Made by a program: the position numbers and the translations under genes. A stretch of DNA of 64,000 bases, taken from assembly GCF_001693385.1 (NCBI RefSeq), contig NZ_CP016428.1:3968001-4032000 (forward strand). The letters run 5' to 3'. The stretch's first letter is position 1. Every line of letters begins with the position of its first letter. Under the pieces are notes generated by a model. The model saw only the letters and a list, made by a program, of their open reading frames with translations. It had not been told where the DNA came from and did no database searches. Origin of the DNA: Bradyrhizobium icense (lineage in GTDB: Bacteria; Pseudomonadota; Alphaproteobacteria; Rhizobiales; Xanthobacteraceae). Shown here one piece after another: positions 38,300 to 49,594 of the stretch.

Positions 38300-38593
38300 T
38301 CAGTATCTGCCGTAGCCGGGGGCCGGCGGCAGCGCGCGGCCGGGCAGCGGGCGATACGCGGCGGGCGGCGGTTCGCTCTCGCCGATATAATAGGGATTGG
38401 CAATGCAGGTGAGAAAGCGTCCCGAAGCGGTCGCCTGGCACTGCTCGTAACTCGTGAACGTGCAGTTGCTCAGGCCCGGCTGCTCGGTGCCTTGAATGCA
38501 GAAGGGATATCGTGTGCCGACCGCTTCGGCAGGCGCAGCACCGATAGCTGCCAATCCGATCGCAGTCAGCACGGCCAGAATCGCTCTACGCAT
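38300..38593 (-). CDS. DUF3551 family small exported protein, copy B
   Basis: A 97-aa exported protein: signal peptide MRRAILAVLTAIGLAAIGAA...AEA, then YPFCIQGTEQPGLSNCTFTS, YEQCQATASGRFLTCIANPY and a proline-rich tail. The cysteine spacing and the ASGR-x3-C-x2-NPY motif are shared with copy A at 37869-38132, so the two are tandem paralogues. AAGGAGACTCG precedes the start. Function unknown. Confidence 0.85.
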   Translation of the reverse strand: MRRAILAVLTAIGLAAIGAAPAEAVGTRYPFCIQGTEQPGLSNCTFTSYEQCQATASGRFLTCIANPYYIGESEPPPAAYRPLPGRALPPAPGYGRY

Positions 38594-38778
38594 TTCGAGT
38601 CTCCTTGATGGCGCATTGGCGCGTCACCGCTCCACTTCCATCGACACAAGCCGCACTTGCGCAATCTCGTCAACCCATTCCACCTCGCAATACCGCCGCA
38701 AGACAAATGTGAATTTTTTGCGGCGAGCTCTGGCGCAAAGTTTCGAAAAACGCCTGCAAGACAACATTAACTTACGTT

Positions 38779-38800
38779 CACACCAAGGCCGTTTGGTGTG
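38779..38800. promoter_or_regulatory. Inverted repeat upstream of the Omp25-like gene
   Basis: A perfect 8-bp inverted repeat, CACACCAA (38779-38786) and TTGGTGTG (38793-38800), with a 6-nt centre lies 93 bp before the outer-membrane protein ATG. It could be an operator or a 5'-UTR hairpin. The 300-bp divergent region 38594-38892 should hold promoters for both sides; I could not assign -35/-10 boxes. Confidence 0.5.
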
Positions 38801-38892
38801 TGCTGTTGCAGCGAGGTTACAGCAATTCGAGCGAACGATGCTATGAGCATGCCGCGGCCTTGGGGGCTGTCAAAAAAGGAACGGGAATAAGA

Positions 38893-39639
38893 ATGAAGAA
38901 GGCTTTGCTTGTTACGGCCAGTCTGATCGCGCTCGGCGCGACTGCGCCGGCTGTTGCTGCGGATCTCGCTGCGCGTCCTTACACCAAGGCGCCCCCGATG
39001 GTTGCTGCTGTGTATGACTGGACCGGTTTCTACATCGGTGCGAACGGCGGCTGGGGTTCGAGCCGCAACTCCTGGGATTCGGTTCCACCAGCTTTTTTGG
39101 TTGGCCCCGAGGGCGCCCATGATGCGACCGGCGGCACGATCGGTGGCCAGGTCGGCTATCGCTGGCAGGCTGGCACCTTCGTGTTCGGCCTTGAAGCCCA
39201 GGGCAACTGGGCCGACTTCTCGGGCAGCAACCTGAGCCAGGTGTTTGCCAACTCTCGCAACCACACGAACGTCGATGCGTTCGGCCTGTTCACTGGCCAG
39301 GTTGGTTATGCCGTCAACAACGTCCTGCTCTACGTCAAGGGCGGTGCGGCTGTGACCTCGAACGAGTATCGCATCTCCAACCTTGCAGGCGCGACCATTG
39401 GCGTCACCGGCGATGACACCCGCTGGGGCGCCACGGTCGGCGCAGGCCTCGAATACGCCTTCGCCCCGAACTGGTCGGTTGGCGTTGAGTACAATCACCT
39501 GTTCATGCAGGACCGTACCTACACCTTCACCACGCCGGGCGGCGCCTTCTTGGGCACCGACCGCATCAGTCAGGACGTCGATCTCGTCACCGCCCGCCTG
39601 AACTACAAGTTCGGCGGCCCGGCCGTCGCGAGGTACTGA
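38893..39639 (+). CDS. Outer-membrane beta-barrel protein, Omp25/Omp31-like
   Basis: A 248-aa exported protein of the eight-stranded barrel family common in Rhizobiales. Signal peptide KKALLVTASLIALGATAPAV ending at AADLAAR; then YDWTGFYIGANGGWGSSRNS, a typical first strand, alternating strands, and a C-terminal strand ending with ...RLNYKFGGPAVARY. ATG 38893 is chosen as it starts the signal peptide; a longer frame from 38800 is leader sequence. The gene is monocistronic, ending in a strong terminator at 39665-39690. The codon use is that of a highly expressed gene. Confidence 0.92.
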   Translation: MKKALLVTASLIALGATAPAVAADLAARPYTKAPPMVAAVYDWTGFYIGANGGWGSSRNSWDSVPPAFLVGPEGAHDATGGTIGGQVGYRWQAGTFVFGLEAQGNWADFSGSNLSQVFANSRNHTNVDAFGLFTGQVGYAVNNVLLYVKGGAAVTSNEYRISNLAGATIGVTGDDTRWGATVGAGLEYAFAPNWSVGVEYNHLFMQDRTYTFTTPGGAFLGTDRISQDVDLVTARLNYKFGGPAVARY

Positions 39640-39664
39640 TCTTCGCGAACTTGCGAAACGGAGA

Positions 39665-39690
39665 AGCCCCGGGTCATCCCCGGGGCTTTT
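39665..39690 (+). terminator. Rho-independent terminator after the Omp25-like gene
   Basis: A perfect 9-bp GC-rich stem (AGCCCCGGG 39665-39673 and CCCGGGGCT 39679-39687), a 5-nt loop and a run of T follow the stop codon by 25 bp. Confidence 0.9.
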
Positions 39691-39799
39691 GCGTTGTCGT
39701 GGGACGGCCAAATCAGGATAGCTCTTGAGTACACCGTCAGTTTGATTGTGGCAGCCTTTCTGCCTAGGAATCGACCCGTTTCGGGATCATATTTGGGGG

Positions 39800-40051
39800 A
39801 TGGAAACCTTTGACAAATGCATGTCGGTCTTGCGTCCGCTCATCGCGGAGGGCGACACCAACGGCATTGCGGCGGCAGAACGGGCGGTCAACGAATACGT
39901 GGCCGCGACGCCGTCACCGGACCAGAAAAATGCCCTCGCCACCGTCCAGCAAGCCGTCCAGGCGCACAAGGAGGAATGTTCCGGTCTGGATTTGAGTTTT
40001 GCTGATGCGGTGAACGACTACATCGAGCGACTTATGAGGCGTTTCGAATAA
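39800..40051 (+). CDS. Small hypothetical protein
   Basis: An 83-aa soluble, mostly helical protein with no signal peptide and two cysteines (FDKCMSVL and KEECSGLD). No family is recognised. ATG 39800 is chosen since TTGGGGG lies just upstream and the longer frame from 39746 has no better start. It stands alone between the terminator at 39690 and the SOS-type microprotein region. Confidence 0.6.
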   Translation: METFDKCMSVLRPLIAEGDTNGIAAAERAVNEYVAATPSPDQKNALATVQQAVQAHKEECSGLDLSFADAVNDYIERLMRRFE

Positions 40052-40288
40052 TCCTCCAACGCCTCGGGATTCTCCAGCCAGATTGCCAAGTCGGTCATCG
40101 CGCGCAGTGGGCAGGCTGCTCCGGGCTGGGAAGCGCCAGAGTCGTTAGCTGTCCTGAGAGGGCGGCCTTTTGTTCGACCGATTCGATGGCGAGTGCTTGC
40201 AATCAATTGGGCCTGGCTCCGAAATTAACCAAGCGATCTCTTCGGAGCGCACTTTACAACCCAAGCCGCTACGCCCCCTTGACTCCTA

Positions 40289-40303
40289 GAACAAAAAAGG
40301 AAC
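40289..40303. promoter_or_regulatory. LexA (SOS) box 1, GAAC-N7-GAAC
   Basis: GAACAAAAAAGGAAC is an exact match to the reverse complement of the alphaproteobacterial LexA consensus GTTC-N7-GTTC. It overlaps the spacer of a possible promoter whose -35 is TTGACT at 40279-40284. Together with box 2 at 40307-40321 it forms an inverted arrangement; the inner half-sites make the palindrome GAAC-AAT-GTTC (40300-40310). Confidence 0.85.
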
Positions 40304-40306
40304 AAT

Positions 40307-40321
40307 GTTCCCTATACGTTC
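40307..40321. promoter_or_regulatory. LexA (SOS) box 2, GTTC-N7-GTTC
   Basis: GTTCCCTATACGTTC is an exact match to the alphaproteobacterial LexA consensus GTTC-N7-GTTC, centred about 30 bp before the microprotein start codon. Two exact boxes in 33 bp are very unlikely by chance. Confidence 0.87.
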
Positions 40322-40343
40322 TCAACTCGTAGGGAGTCGGATC

Positions 40344-40442
40344 ATGTTGCGGATGTTCGTGGAAGAGGCGGCGGCGCTGGCGTCGATTACGCTGTTTGTC
40401 GGAATGATCGCGGTCTGGGCGCAGGTAATTCCGCAGCTTTGA
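40344..40442 (+). CDS. SOS-controlled single-helix membrane microprotein (SidA-like)
   Basis: A 32-codon frame with a good ribosome binding site (AGGGAG at 40331-40336, 7 nt before ATG). The peptide starts MLRMFVEEAAALA and has one hydrophobic helix (about ASITLFVGMIAVWA, 13-26), ending VIPQL. Two exact LexA boxes lie at 40289-40321. In Caulobacter crescentus the LexA-controlled 29-aa membrane protein SidA blocks division during DNA damage; this gene has the same size, topology and control. Sequence homology was not tested, so the function is inferred. It lies 189 bp before dnaE on the same strand. Confidence 0.75.
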   Translation: MLRMFVEEAAALASITLFVGMIAVWAQVIPQL

Positions 40443-40631
40443 GGCGGGTGGAAAACTTGGTCCAAGCCCACGTGCGGACGGGTTGGGGAAAAGCCGGATG
40501 ACGGGCGCGGAGCCTGCGTTCCGCGTGGACTCCGCAAGGCCAAGGCATCACCATTGCGGGTGGCGAGTCGGCGCGCACCCAGCGGCCGGCGATCGCTTCC
40601 CCACCACGATGCAAGAGCCTGTTAAGCGACC

Positions 40632-44141
<3,510 letters not shown>

Positions 44142-44355
44142 CCAGCGCCTGGATATGGCGCACGCCAACGCGAAGCTGGCAGAGAATTCGCCTCTGCCAA
44201 TCGTTGATCGTGCGCGGGAATCCTCGCGTCTGTTACGGCTGCTTAAGAGCCAAAGCTTAACCAACCTGAAAGTTTCGCCGCGCAATCATGGCCGTTATGT
44301 CGGATCAGGCATCAGCGACACGGACGCTGCAAGCCGCAAAGGCAGGGAAAGTGCA

Positions 44356-45090
44356 ATGTGCGAAAAATGCGTCTCAAATCAGCTTCATCCGACGGCGCCC
44401 TCGCGGCGATCTGTGGTTCTCTTCGCGGCCTCGGCACTTGGGCTGATGCTCGCCGACGCAGCTAATGCCAAGGATACGAAGACTCCTCCCAAGCCGCAGA
44501 ACGTGTTGTCGCCGGATGCCGCCCTCAAGAAACTGATGGAAGGAAATGCGCGCTATGTTAACGGCATATCGCGGCGCCACGACTTCAAGCATGAAAGGGA
44601 AGCATTGGTTGGAGGTCAGAACCCTTACGCGGCCGTTCTGAGCTGCGCGGATTCGCGCATAGCGCCCGAATATGCCTTCGATAGCGCTCGCGGTGACCTG
44701 TTCGTCTGCCGCGTGGCCGGCAATTTCGCCAATGACGAAACGGTTGCGAGCATGGAATACACCGTCGCTGTGCTCGGCACGCCGCTGATCCTCGTGCTTG
44801 GTCACGACAATTGCGGTGCGGTCGACGCGACGATCAAATCCCTGAGGGACGACAAGCCGCTACCGGGACACATTCCGTCCCTGGTGGCTGCGATTGCGCC
44901 CTCGGTGAAGGCGTCAGCACAACAGAGCGGAAATGCGCTCGACAACGCCATCCGGCAGAACGTGATCGATAACATCGCCAAGCTGAAATCGGCCGCACCG
45001 ATCCTCAATGCCGCCGTCGAGCAGAACAAGCTCAAAGTGGTTGGCGGCCTCTACCGGCTTGCAACCGGCAAGGTTGAGCTGTTGAGTTGA
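44356..45090 (+). CDS. Tat-exported beta-class carbonic anhydrase
   Basis: A 244-aa zinc enzyme for reversible CO2 hydration. The ligands are Cys97 and Asp99-Ser-Arg101 (SCADSRIAPE), His150 and Cys153 (HDNCGAVDA). The N-terminus has a twin-arginine-type signal (PSRRSVVLFAASALGLMLAD, cleavage near AANA), so the enzyme should work in the periplasm. I choose ATG 44356, preceded by GGGAAAGTGCA, because it places the signal peptide at the N-terminus; a frame from 44155 adds 67 unrelated residues. The gene stands alone. Confidence 0.9.
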   Translation: MCEKCVSNQLHPTAPSRRSVVLFAASALGLMLADAANAKDTKTPPKPQNVLSPDAALKKLMEGNARYVNGISRRHDFKHEREALVGGQNPYAAVLSCADSRIAPEYAFDSARGDLFVCRVAGNFANDETVASMEYTVAVLGTPLILVLGHDNCGAVDATIKSLRDDKPLPGHIPSLVAAIAPSVKASAQQSGNALDNAIRQNVIDNIAKLKSAAPILNAAVEQNKLKVVGGLYRLATGKVELLS

Positions 45091-45551
45091 CCAGGCTGGA
45101 TGGGGCGCGCGCCGCCGCGCCCAGTGTTGGGCGTGGTCACGCCAGGGAAACAGCGGCGATGATTGCCGTCATCCGTATCCGGTAACGGCCGGCAGCGATA
45201 ATCCAGGACCAGGCGAATTTATTCCGCTGGACGAGCCAACCGCGAGAACGACGCTCGCGGAGCTTCAACTGGCGGATTAGACTCGACCCACAACGGCCCA
45301 TGCTCATGCCAACGAACGCGCGCAGGCGATGGCCATCCGGATCGGCCGCGACGAAGGTCGTGCCGAAATTCACAGGCGGGTCTTGGCTAGCAGGGCATGC
45401 GGCCAATTTGTGTCAGCGTCATCAACATGGTGGCTACGGGCCGCCCACACACAGCTTGAGGCGAGATAGGACCAAGGTCTCTCTCGTTTGACCCAGATCA
45501 ATTCGCTATGTCACGCCCGCCGGATAGGGTTGCATTCCGGGAGGAACAAGC
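45091..45551. other. Intergenic region without a recognisable gene
   Basis: These 461 bp between the carbonic anhydrase and the GAF/Fis regulator contain only short frames on both strands with biased composition and no ribosome binding sites. I see no tRNA, terminator or repeat. The last 60 bp should hold the regulator promoter. Confidence 0.5.
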
Positions 45552-46517
45552 GTGGCGCAGACCACCAAACACCATGCCGATCAGGTGCAGGCGACGGTCG
45601 CGCACGGCTCGGCCGCTACATCGACTGTGGTCGCGTCCTGGCGGCGGTCGTCCAATTTTCATCGCCTCGATCCCGCCGAATGCAATCTGCCACGCCGGTT
45701 GAGCCAGGCCGAATTCGAGCTGGCGCGCCAGCAGATCGAACCCCTGGTTCGCGCCGCGCAATCCAACCTTGACCGGCTGTTTCTTGCCGTCGGCGGCGTC
45801 GGCTGTTGCGTGCTGCTGGCCGATCGCAACGGCGTGCCGGTCGACCGCCGGGGCGCCGTGTCCGACGACGAGACGTTCCGGACGTGGGGCTTGTGGACCG
45901 GGACGGTCTGGAGCGAGGAGTGCGAGGGGACCAACGGCATCGGAACGTGTCTCGCCGAGCAGCGCGCGCTCACCGTTCATCGCGACCAGCATTTTTACGC
46001 GCGCAACACGCTTTTGAGCTGTACGTCGGCGCCGATCTACGATCACGAGGGCAGGCTGGCCGCAGCACTCGACGTGTCTTCCTGCCGTGCCGACCTCACG
46101 GAAGGGTTCGTCAACCTCATTGCGGTGGCGGTCAGCGATGCCGCCCGCCGGATCGAGATGGAGAATTTCCGGCTGGCATTTCCGAACGCCCGCTTCCTGT
46201 TTGCGCCCGACATCAACCGCGGCGGCGGCGGGCTGATCGCGGTCGATGCCGACGACCTCGTCGTGGGTGCGACGCGTTCGGCGCGGTTGGCGCTCGGCGT
46301 GACGCGGGATTTCCTGAAGAAGCCGCTGCCGGCGGCGGACCTGCTCGGCGGCGCCTCCACTCCGGCGCGCGATCTCGACCAGGCCGAGCGGGTAGCCGTG
46401 CAACGGGCGCTGGCGCGCAGCGGCGGCAACGTTTCGGCCGCCGCCGAGGCGCTCGGCATTAGCCGCGCGACCCTGCACCGGAAGCTGCGGCGCCTCGACC
46501 TCAATCGCGCCCACTAA
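45552..46517 (+). CDS. GAF-Fis transcriptional regulator lacking an AAA+ domain
   Basis: A 321-aa regulator related to AcoR. The N-terminal part has the conserved SWRRS...HRLDP segment, followed by a GAF domain (about 70-215: CCVLLADRNGVPVDRRG, WSEECEGTNGIGTCLAEQRA, TSAPIYDHEGRLAAALDVSS). The C-terminus is a Fis-type helix-turn-helix (VQRALARSGGNVSAAAEALG, then SRATLHRKLRRL). The AAA+ module of sigma-54 activators is missing, so it should act with another sigma factor. The start is GTG 45552, with GGGAGGAAC upstream. It probably senses a metabolite and controls the aldehyde dehydrogenase 138 bp downstream. Confidence 0.88.
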   Translation: MAQTTKHHADQVQATVAHGSAATSTVVASWRRSSNFHRLDPAECNLPRRLSQAEFELARQQIEPLVRAAQSNLDRLFLAVGGVGCCVLLADRNGVPVDRRGAVSDDETFRTWGLWTGTVWSEECEGTNGIGTCLAEQRALTVHRDQHFYARNTLLSCTSAPIYDHEGRLAAALDVSSCRADLTEGFVNLIAVAVSDAARRIEMENFRLAFPNARFLFAPDINRGGGGLIAVDADDLVVGATRSARLALGVTRDFLKKPLPAADLLGGASTPARDLDQAERVAVQRALARSGGNVSAAAEALGISRATLHRKLRRLDLNRAH

Positions 46518-46535
46518 CGGATTCTCCCGTTCGAC

Positions 46536-46553
46536 TGTCGCAGTTCTGCGACA
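46536..46553. promoter_or_regulatory. Perfect palindrome, likely operator of the aldehyde dehydrogenase gene
   Basis: TGTCGCAGTTCTGCGACA is a perfect 8+8 inverted repeat with a 2-nt centre, lying 18 bp after the regulator gene and about 100 bp before the aldehyde dehydrogenase ATG. Its symmetry suits a dimeric Fis-type DNA-binding domain, so the upstream GAF/Fis protein is the obvious candidate. No TGGC-N9-TTGC sigma-54 promoter was seen in the gap. Confidence 0.7.
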
Positions 46554-46655
46554 CACGCACCCGCGATCCGGTTTCGCCGGGCAGACAGTGAAGCGCGCCT
46601 TCGCCATGGTCGTTCCCGAGCGCCGCATCCAGCGACGCCATAGCGAGGAAAAGCC

Positions 46656-48173
46656 ATGAACAAGGTCGAATTCTCACGGACTGCGAAGGCCCCGTTCGAA
46701 CGGCGATACGGGAACTACATCAACGGTAAATGGGCCGAGCCGCGCTCGGGTCGTTATTTCGAGAATTTCTCGCCGGTCAACGGCCGGCTGCTTTGCGAGG
46801 TCGCGCGCTCCGAAGCGCAGGACGTCGAAGACGCGCTCGACGCGGCGCACGCCGCCAAGGAAGCCTGGGGCCGCACCAGCGTCGCCGAACGTGCCCTGAT
46901 CCTGAACCGCATCGCCGACCGCATGGAGGAAAACCTCGACCTGCTTGCGCTCGCCGAAACCTGGGACAACGGCAAGCCGATCCGCGAGACCACCGCGGCC
47001 GACATTCCGCTCGCCATCGACCATTTCCGCTACTTCGCCGGCGCCATCCGCGCCCAGGAAGGCAGCCTTTCCGAGATCGATCACGATACTGTTGCCTATC
47101 ATTTCCACGAGCCGCTCGGCGTCGTCGGCCAGATCATTCCCTGGAACTTCCCGCTGCTGATGGCGTGCTGGAAGCTGGCGCCGGCGCTGGCTGCCGGAAA
47201 CTGCGTCGTGCTGAAGCCGGCCGAACAGACCCCGGCGGCGATCATGATATGGGCCGGGTTGATCGGCGACCTGCTGCCGCCAGGCGTGCTCAACATCGTC
47301 AACGGTTTTGGTCTCGAGGCCGGCAAGCCGCTGGCGTCCTCGCCGCGCATCTCCAAGATCGCCTTCACCGGCGAAACCTCGACGGGCCGGCTGATCATGC
47401 AATATGCCAGCCAGAATCTCATTCCGGTGACGCTCGAACTCGGCGGCAAATCGCCCAACATCTTCTTCAAGGACGTCGCCGCCGAGGACGACGATTTCCT
47501 CGACAAGGCGATCGAAGGCTTCGTGATGTTTGCGTTCAATCAGGGCGAGGTCTGCACCTGCCCGAGCCGCGCGCTGATTCACGAAAAGATCTTCGATCGC
47601 TTCATGGAGCGGGCCTTGAAGCGGGTCGAAGCGATCGTGCAGGGCGACCCGCTCGATCCGGCGACGATGATCGGCGCGCAGGCGTCTTCCGAGCAACTGC
47701 ACAAGATCCTGTCCTATATCGATATCGGCCGCGGGGAGGGCGCGCAGGTGCTGACCGGAGGGGCGCGCAACGAACTGCCGGGCGATCTGGCCGGCGGCTT
47801 CTATGTCAAGCCGACCGTGTTCAAGGGTAACAACAAGATGCGCATCTTCCAGGAGGAAATCTTCGGACCGGTGGTTTCGGTCACGACCTTCAAGGACGAC
47901 GACGAAGCGCTCGCGATCGCCAATGATACGCTCTACGGCCTCGGCGCCGGCATCTGGAGCCGCGATGCCAGCCGGCTCTACCGCTTCGGCCGCGCCATTC
48001 AGGCGGGCCGCGTCTGGACCAATTGCTATCACGCCTATCCGGCGCATGCCGCATTCGGCGGTTACAAACAATCGGGTGTCGGCCGCGAGACCCACAAGAT
48101 GATGTTAGACCACTACCAGCAGACCAAGAACCTCCTGGTCAGCTACAGCCCGAAGAAGCTCGGCTTCTTCTGA
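46656..48173 (+). CDS. NAD-dependent aldehyde dehydrogenase (AldB/ExaC type)
   Basis: Oxidises short aldehydes such as acetaldehyde to acids. The 505-aa protein has the general ALDH architecture: [20 protein letters not shown] (cofactor region), catalytic Glu261 in [11 protein letters not shown], and nucleophile Cys300 in [14 protein letters not shown]. The N-terminal [20 protein letters not shown] and the CTCPSRALI context are typical of the AldB/ExaC group linked to alcohol oxidation. GCGAGGAAAAGCC gives a ribosome binding site. It is preceded by a GAF/Fis regulator and a palindrome, so it is probably induced by alcohols or aldehydes. Confidence 0.92.
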   Translation: MNKVEFSRTAKAPFERRYGNYINGKWAEPRSGRYFENFSPVNGRLLCEVARSEAQDVEDALDAAHAAKEAWGRTSVAERALILNRIADRMEENLDLLALAETWDNGKPIRETTAADIPLAIDHFRYFAGAIRAQEGSLSEIDHDTVAYHFHEPLGVVGQIIPWNFPLLMACWKLAPALAAGNCVVLKPAEQTPAAIMIWAGLIGDLLPPGVLNIVNGFGLEAGKPLASSPRISKIAFTGETSTGRLIMQYASQNLIPVTLELGGKSPNIFFKDVAAEDDDFLDKAIEGFVMFAFNQGEVCTCPSRALIHEKIFDRFMERALKRVEAIVQGDPLDPATMIGAQASSEQLHKILSYIDIGRGEGAQVLTGGARNELPGDLAGGFYVKPTVFKGNNKMRIFQEEIFGPVVSVTTFKDDDEALAIANDTLYGLGAGIWSRDASRLYRFGRAIQAGRVWTNCYHAYPAHAAFGGYKQSGVGRETHKMMLDHYQQTKNLLVSYSPKKLGFF

Positions 48174-48363
48174 CATCTTCTGACTTGTGCGACGGCGTTG
48201 CGCGGGGGGACTTCAACCCGCGCAACGACGCGTTTCGCGAATTCAAGAAGTTGTCATTGCCTTTTCGATGCCGACCTGCCCGAACCATCATATAATCGAG
48301 CCGAGGGGGAACTGTGCTGCATCACGGGAGTATTACCTGAAATCGCAGTTACGGAGGTCCGCC

Positions 48364-48783
48364 ATGAAAGTCAAAGACGCGATGCACAAGGGCGTCGACT
48401 GGGTCAACCCCGACACCCCCATCACCGAAGTCGCCATGCTGATGCGCGAACATGACATCGGCTGCATTCCGATCGGAGAGGACGACCACCTGGTCGGGAT
48501 GGTGACCGATCGCGACATCGTCTGCAAAGGACTTGCGAACGGCAAGTTCGATCCCGCCCGCGCCCAGGCGCGCGACGTAATGACCGAAGGCATCCATTGC
48601 TGCCGGGAGGACGATGATCTTGCTAAGGCCGTCCATCACATGGAAGCGCTGCAGGTCCGCAGGTTGCCGGTGATCAACAAGAACAAGCGAATGGTCGGCA
48701 TGATCAGCCTGGGCGACATCAGCCGTTCAGCACCCAATGACTTGTTGGCCGGGTGCGTAAAGAGCGTTGCCGCCCATCACTGA
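48364..48783 (+). CDS. CBS-domain pair protein
   Basis: A 139-aa protein made of two CBS motifs (first: VNPDTPITEVAMLMREHDIG...GMVTDRDIV; second: MTEGIHCCREDDDLAKAVHH...VGMISLGDIS). Such stand-alone pairs bind adenosine nucleotides and regulate unknown partners. ACGGAGGTCCGCC sits just before ATG 48364; the longer frame from 48187 is not used. It is convergent with the YbaK-type gene, with a hairpin between them. Confidence 0.9.
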   Translation: MKVKDAMHKGVDWVNPDTPITEVAMLMREHDIGCIPIGEDDHLVGMVTDRDIVCKGLANGKFDPARAQARDVMTEGIHCCREDDDLAKAVHHMEALQVRRLPVINKNKRMVGMISLGDISRSAPNDLLAGCVKSVAAHH

Positions 48784-48818
48784 CACACGGCGGCCCTCGC
48801 GCAAAACGAGCGATTGCG

Positions 48819-48840
48819 CCCGCGTCGAAACCGACGCGGG
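48819..48840. terminator. Hairpin between convergent genes
   Basis: A perfect 9-bp stem, CCCGCGTCG (48819-48827) and CGACGCGGG (48832-48840), with a 4-nt loop lies between the CBS-pair gene and the convergent YbaK-type gene. There is no T run on either strand, so it may be a weak or Rho-assisted bidirectional terminator. Confidence 0.5.
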
Positions 48841-48862
48841 CCGTCGGCGGGATCGAGCGGCC

Positions 48863-49330
48863 TCAATCGTGCGAGCTGAAGTGGCCGCGCCAGGCCTTCG
48901 CCGTCAGTTTGGCGAACTGCTCGCCGTCCATGCGGATCAGCGTCGAATGATCGCCGCCCTCCATGTAGATGTCCCGTCGTGCGTCGATACTGTCGTCGAC
49001 GATGACGTCGAGCCCATAGCACTCGCCAACCGGCGGGATGGCTCCAATGTCGCAGTCGACAAACAGCTCCGCGATCTCCTTCTCGCTCGCCAGGTCGACC
49101 TTGTGGCCGAGCTGACTTCTCAGCGCCGACATATGCAAGTGATGGGAGGCCGGAAGGACGGCCATCATGTAGCCGCCGTCACGGCGCAGCACGACGGCCT
49201 TGGCCAGCGCGTCGCCCGGCACGTGGCAGGCTTCCGCTGTACGCGTCGATGACTTCGTGGGAGCATGAGGGATCAGGTCGTAGGTGACGCTCTGATCCAG
49301 GTATTTCTGCAGGGTTGGGGCGACGGTCAT
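48863..49330 (-). CDS. YbaK/ProX-type aminoacyl-tRNA deacylase
   Basis: A 155-aa stand-alone editing domain of the YbaK/INS family, which hydrolyses misacylated tRNA such as Cys- or Ala-tRNA-Pro. The fold is recognised by ALAKAVVLRRDGGYMMAVLP (with the conserved lysine), the LASEKEIAELFVDCDIGAIP segment with the GxxPP-type loop (GAIPPVGE), and IYMEGGDHSTLIRMDGEQFA. I choose ATG 49330, which has GGAGGAAATC upstream. The ProRS of this window lacks an editing domain, so an editing partner in trans makes sense. Confidence 0.85.
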   Translation of the reverse strand: MTVAPTLQKYLDQSVTYDLIPHAPTKSSTRTAEACHVPGDALAKAVVLRRDGGYMMAVLPASHHLHMSALRSQLGHKVDLASEKEIAELFVDCDIGAIPPVGECYGLDVIVDDSIDARRDIYMEGGDHSTLIRMDGEQFAKLTAKAWRGHFSSHD

Positions 49331-49594
49331 GGCGATTTCCTCCATTGCATGGGCATTCCGCACACCGGGAGGAACTCGCGCAGTCGCCTCACGATGCGGG
49401 CGAACACGATTAGAGCAAAAGGATACGCCCGCCCGGCGCCCGCGACAATGCGAATCTCGGTGCCGGAACCGGATGGGGCAGGAGTCCAAGGCTCGATTTG
49501 ATTTGCAACATGCCTTGCTGAGAGCGCATTTGTTCAAGAAAGGTTCAGCTTAACGCGCGTCCCATACAGCGCGGTGGCAACAGGGTGGGATCCC

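Noticed and set aside
45137..45491. Short frames in the gap after the carbonic anhydrase gene
   Set aside because: All are short, without ribosome binding sites or recognisable domains, and overlap each other on both strands.
46554..46655. Sigma-54 promoter before the aldehyde dehydrogenase gene
   Set aside because: Searched because the regulator is AcoR-like, but no GG-N10-GC element with suitable flanks was found.
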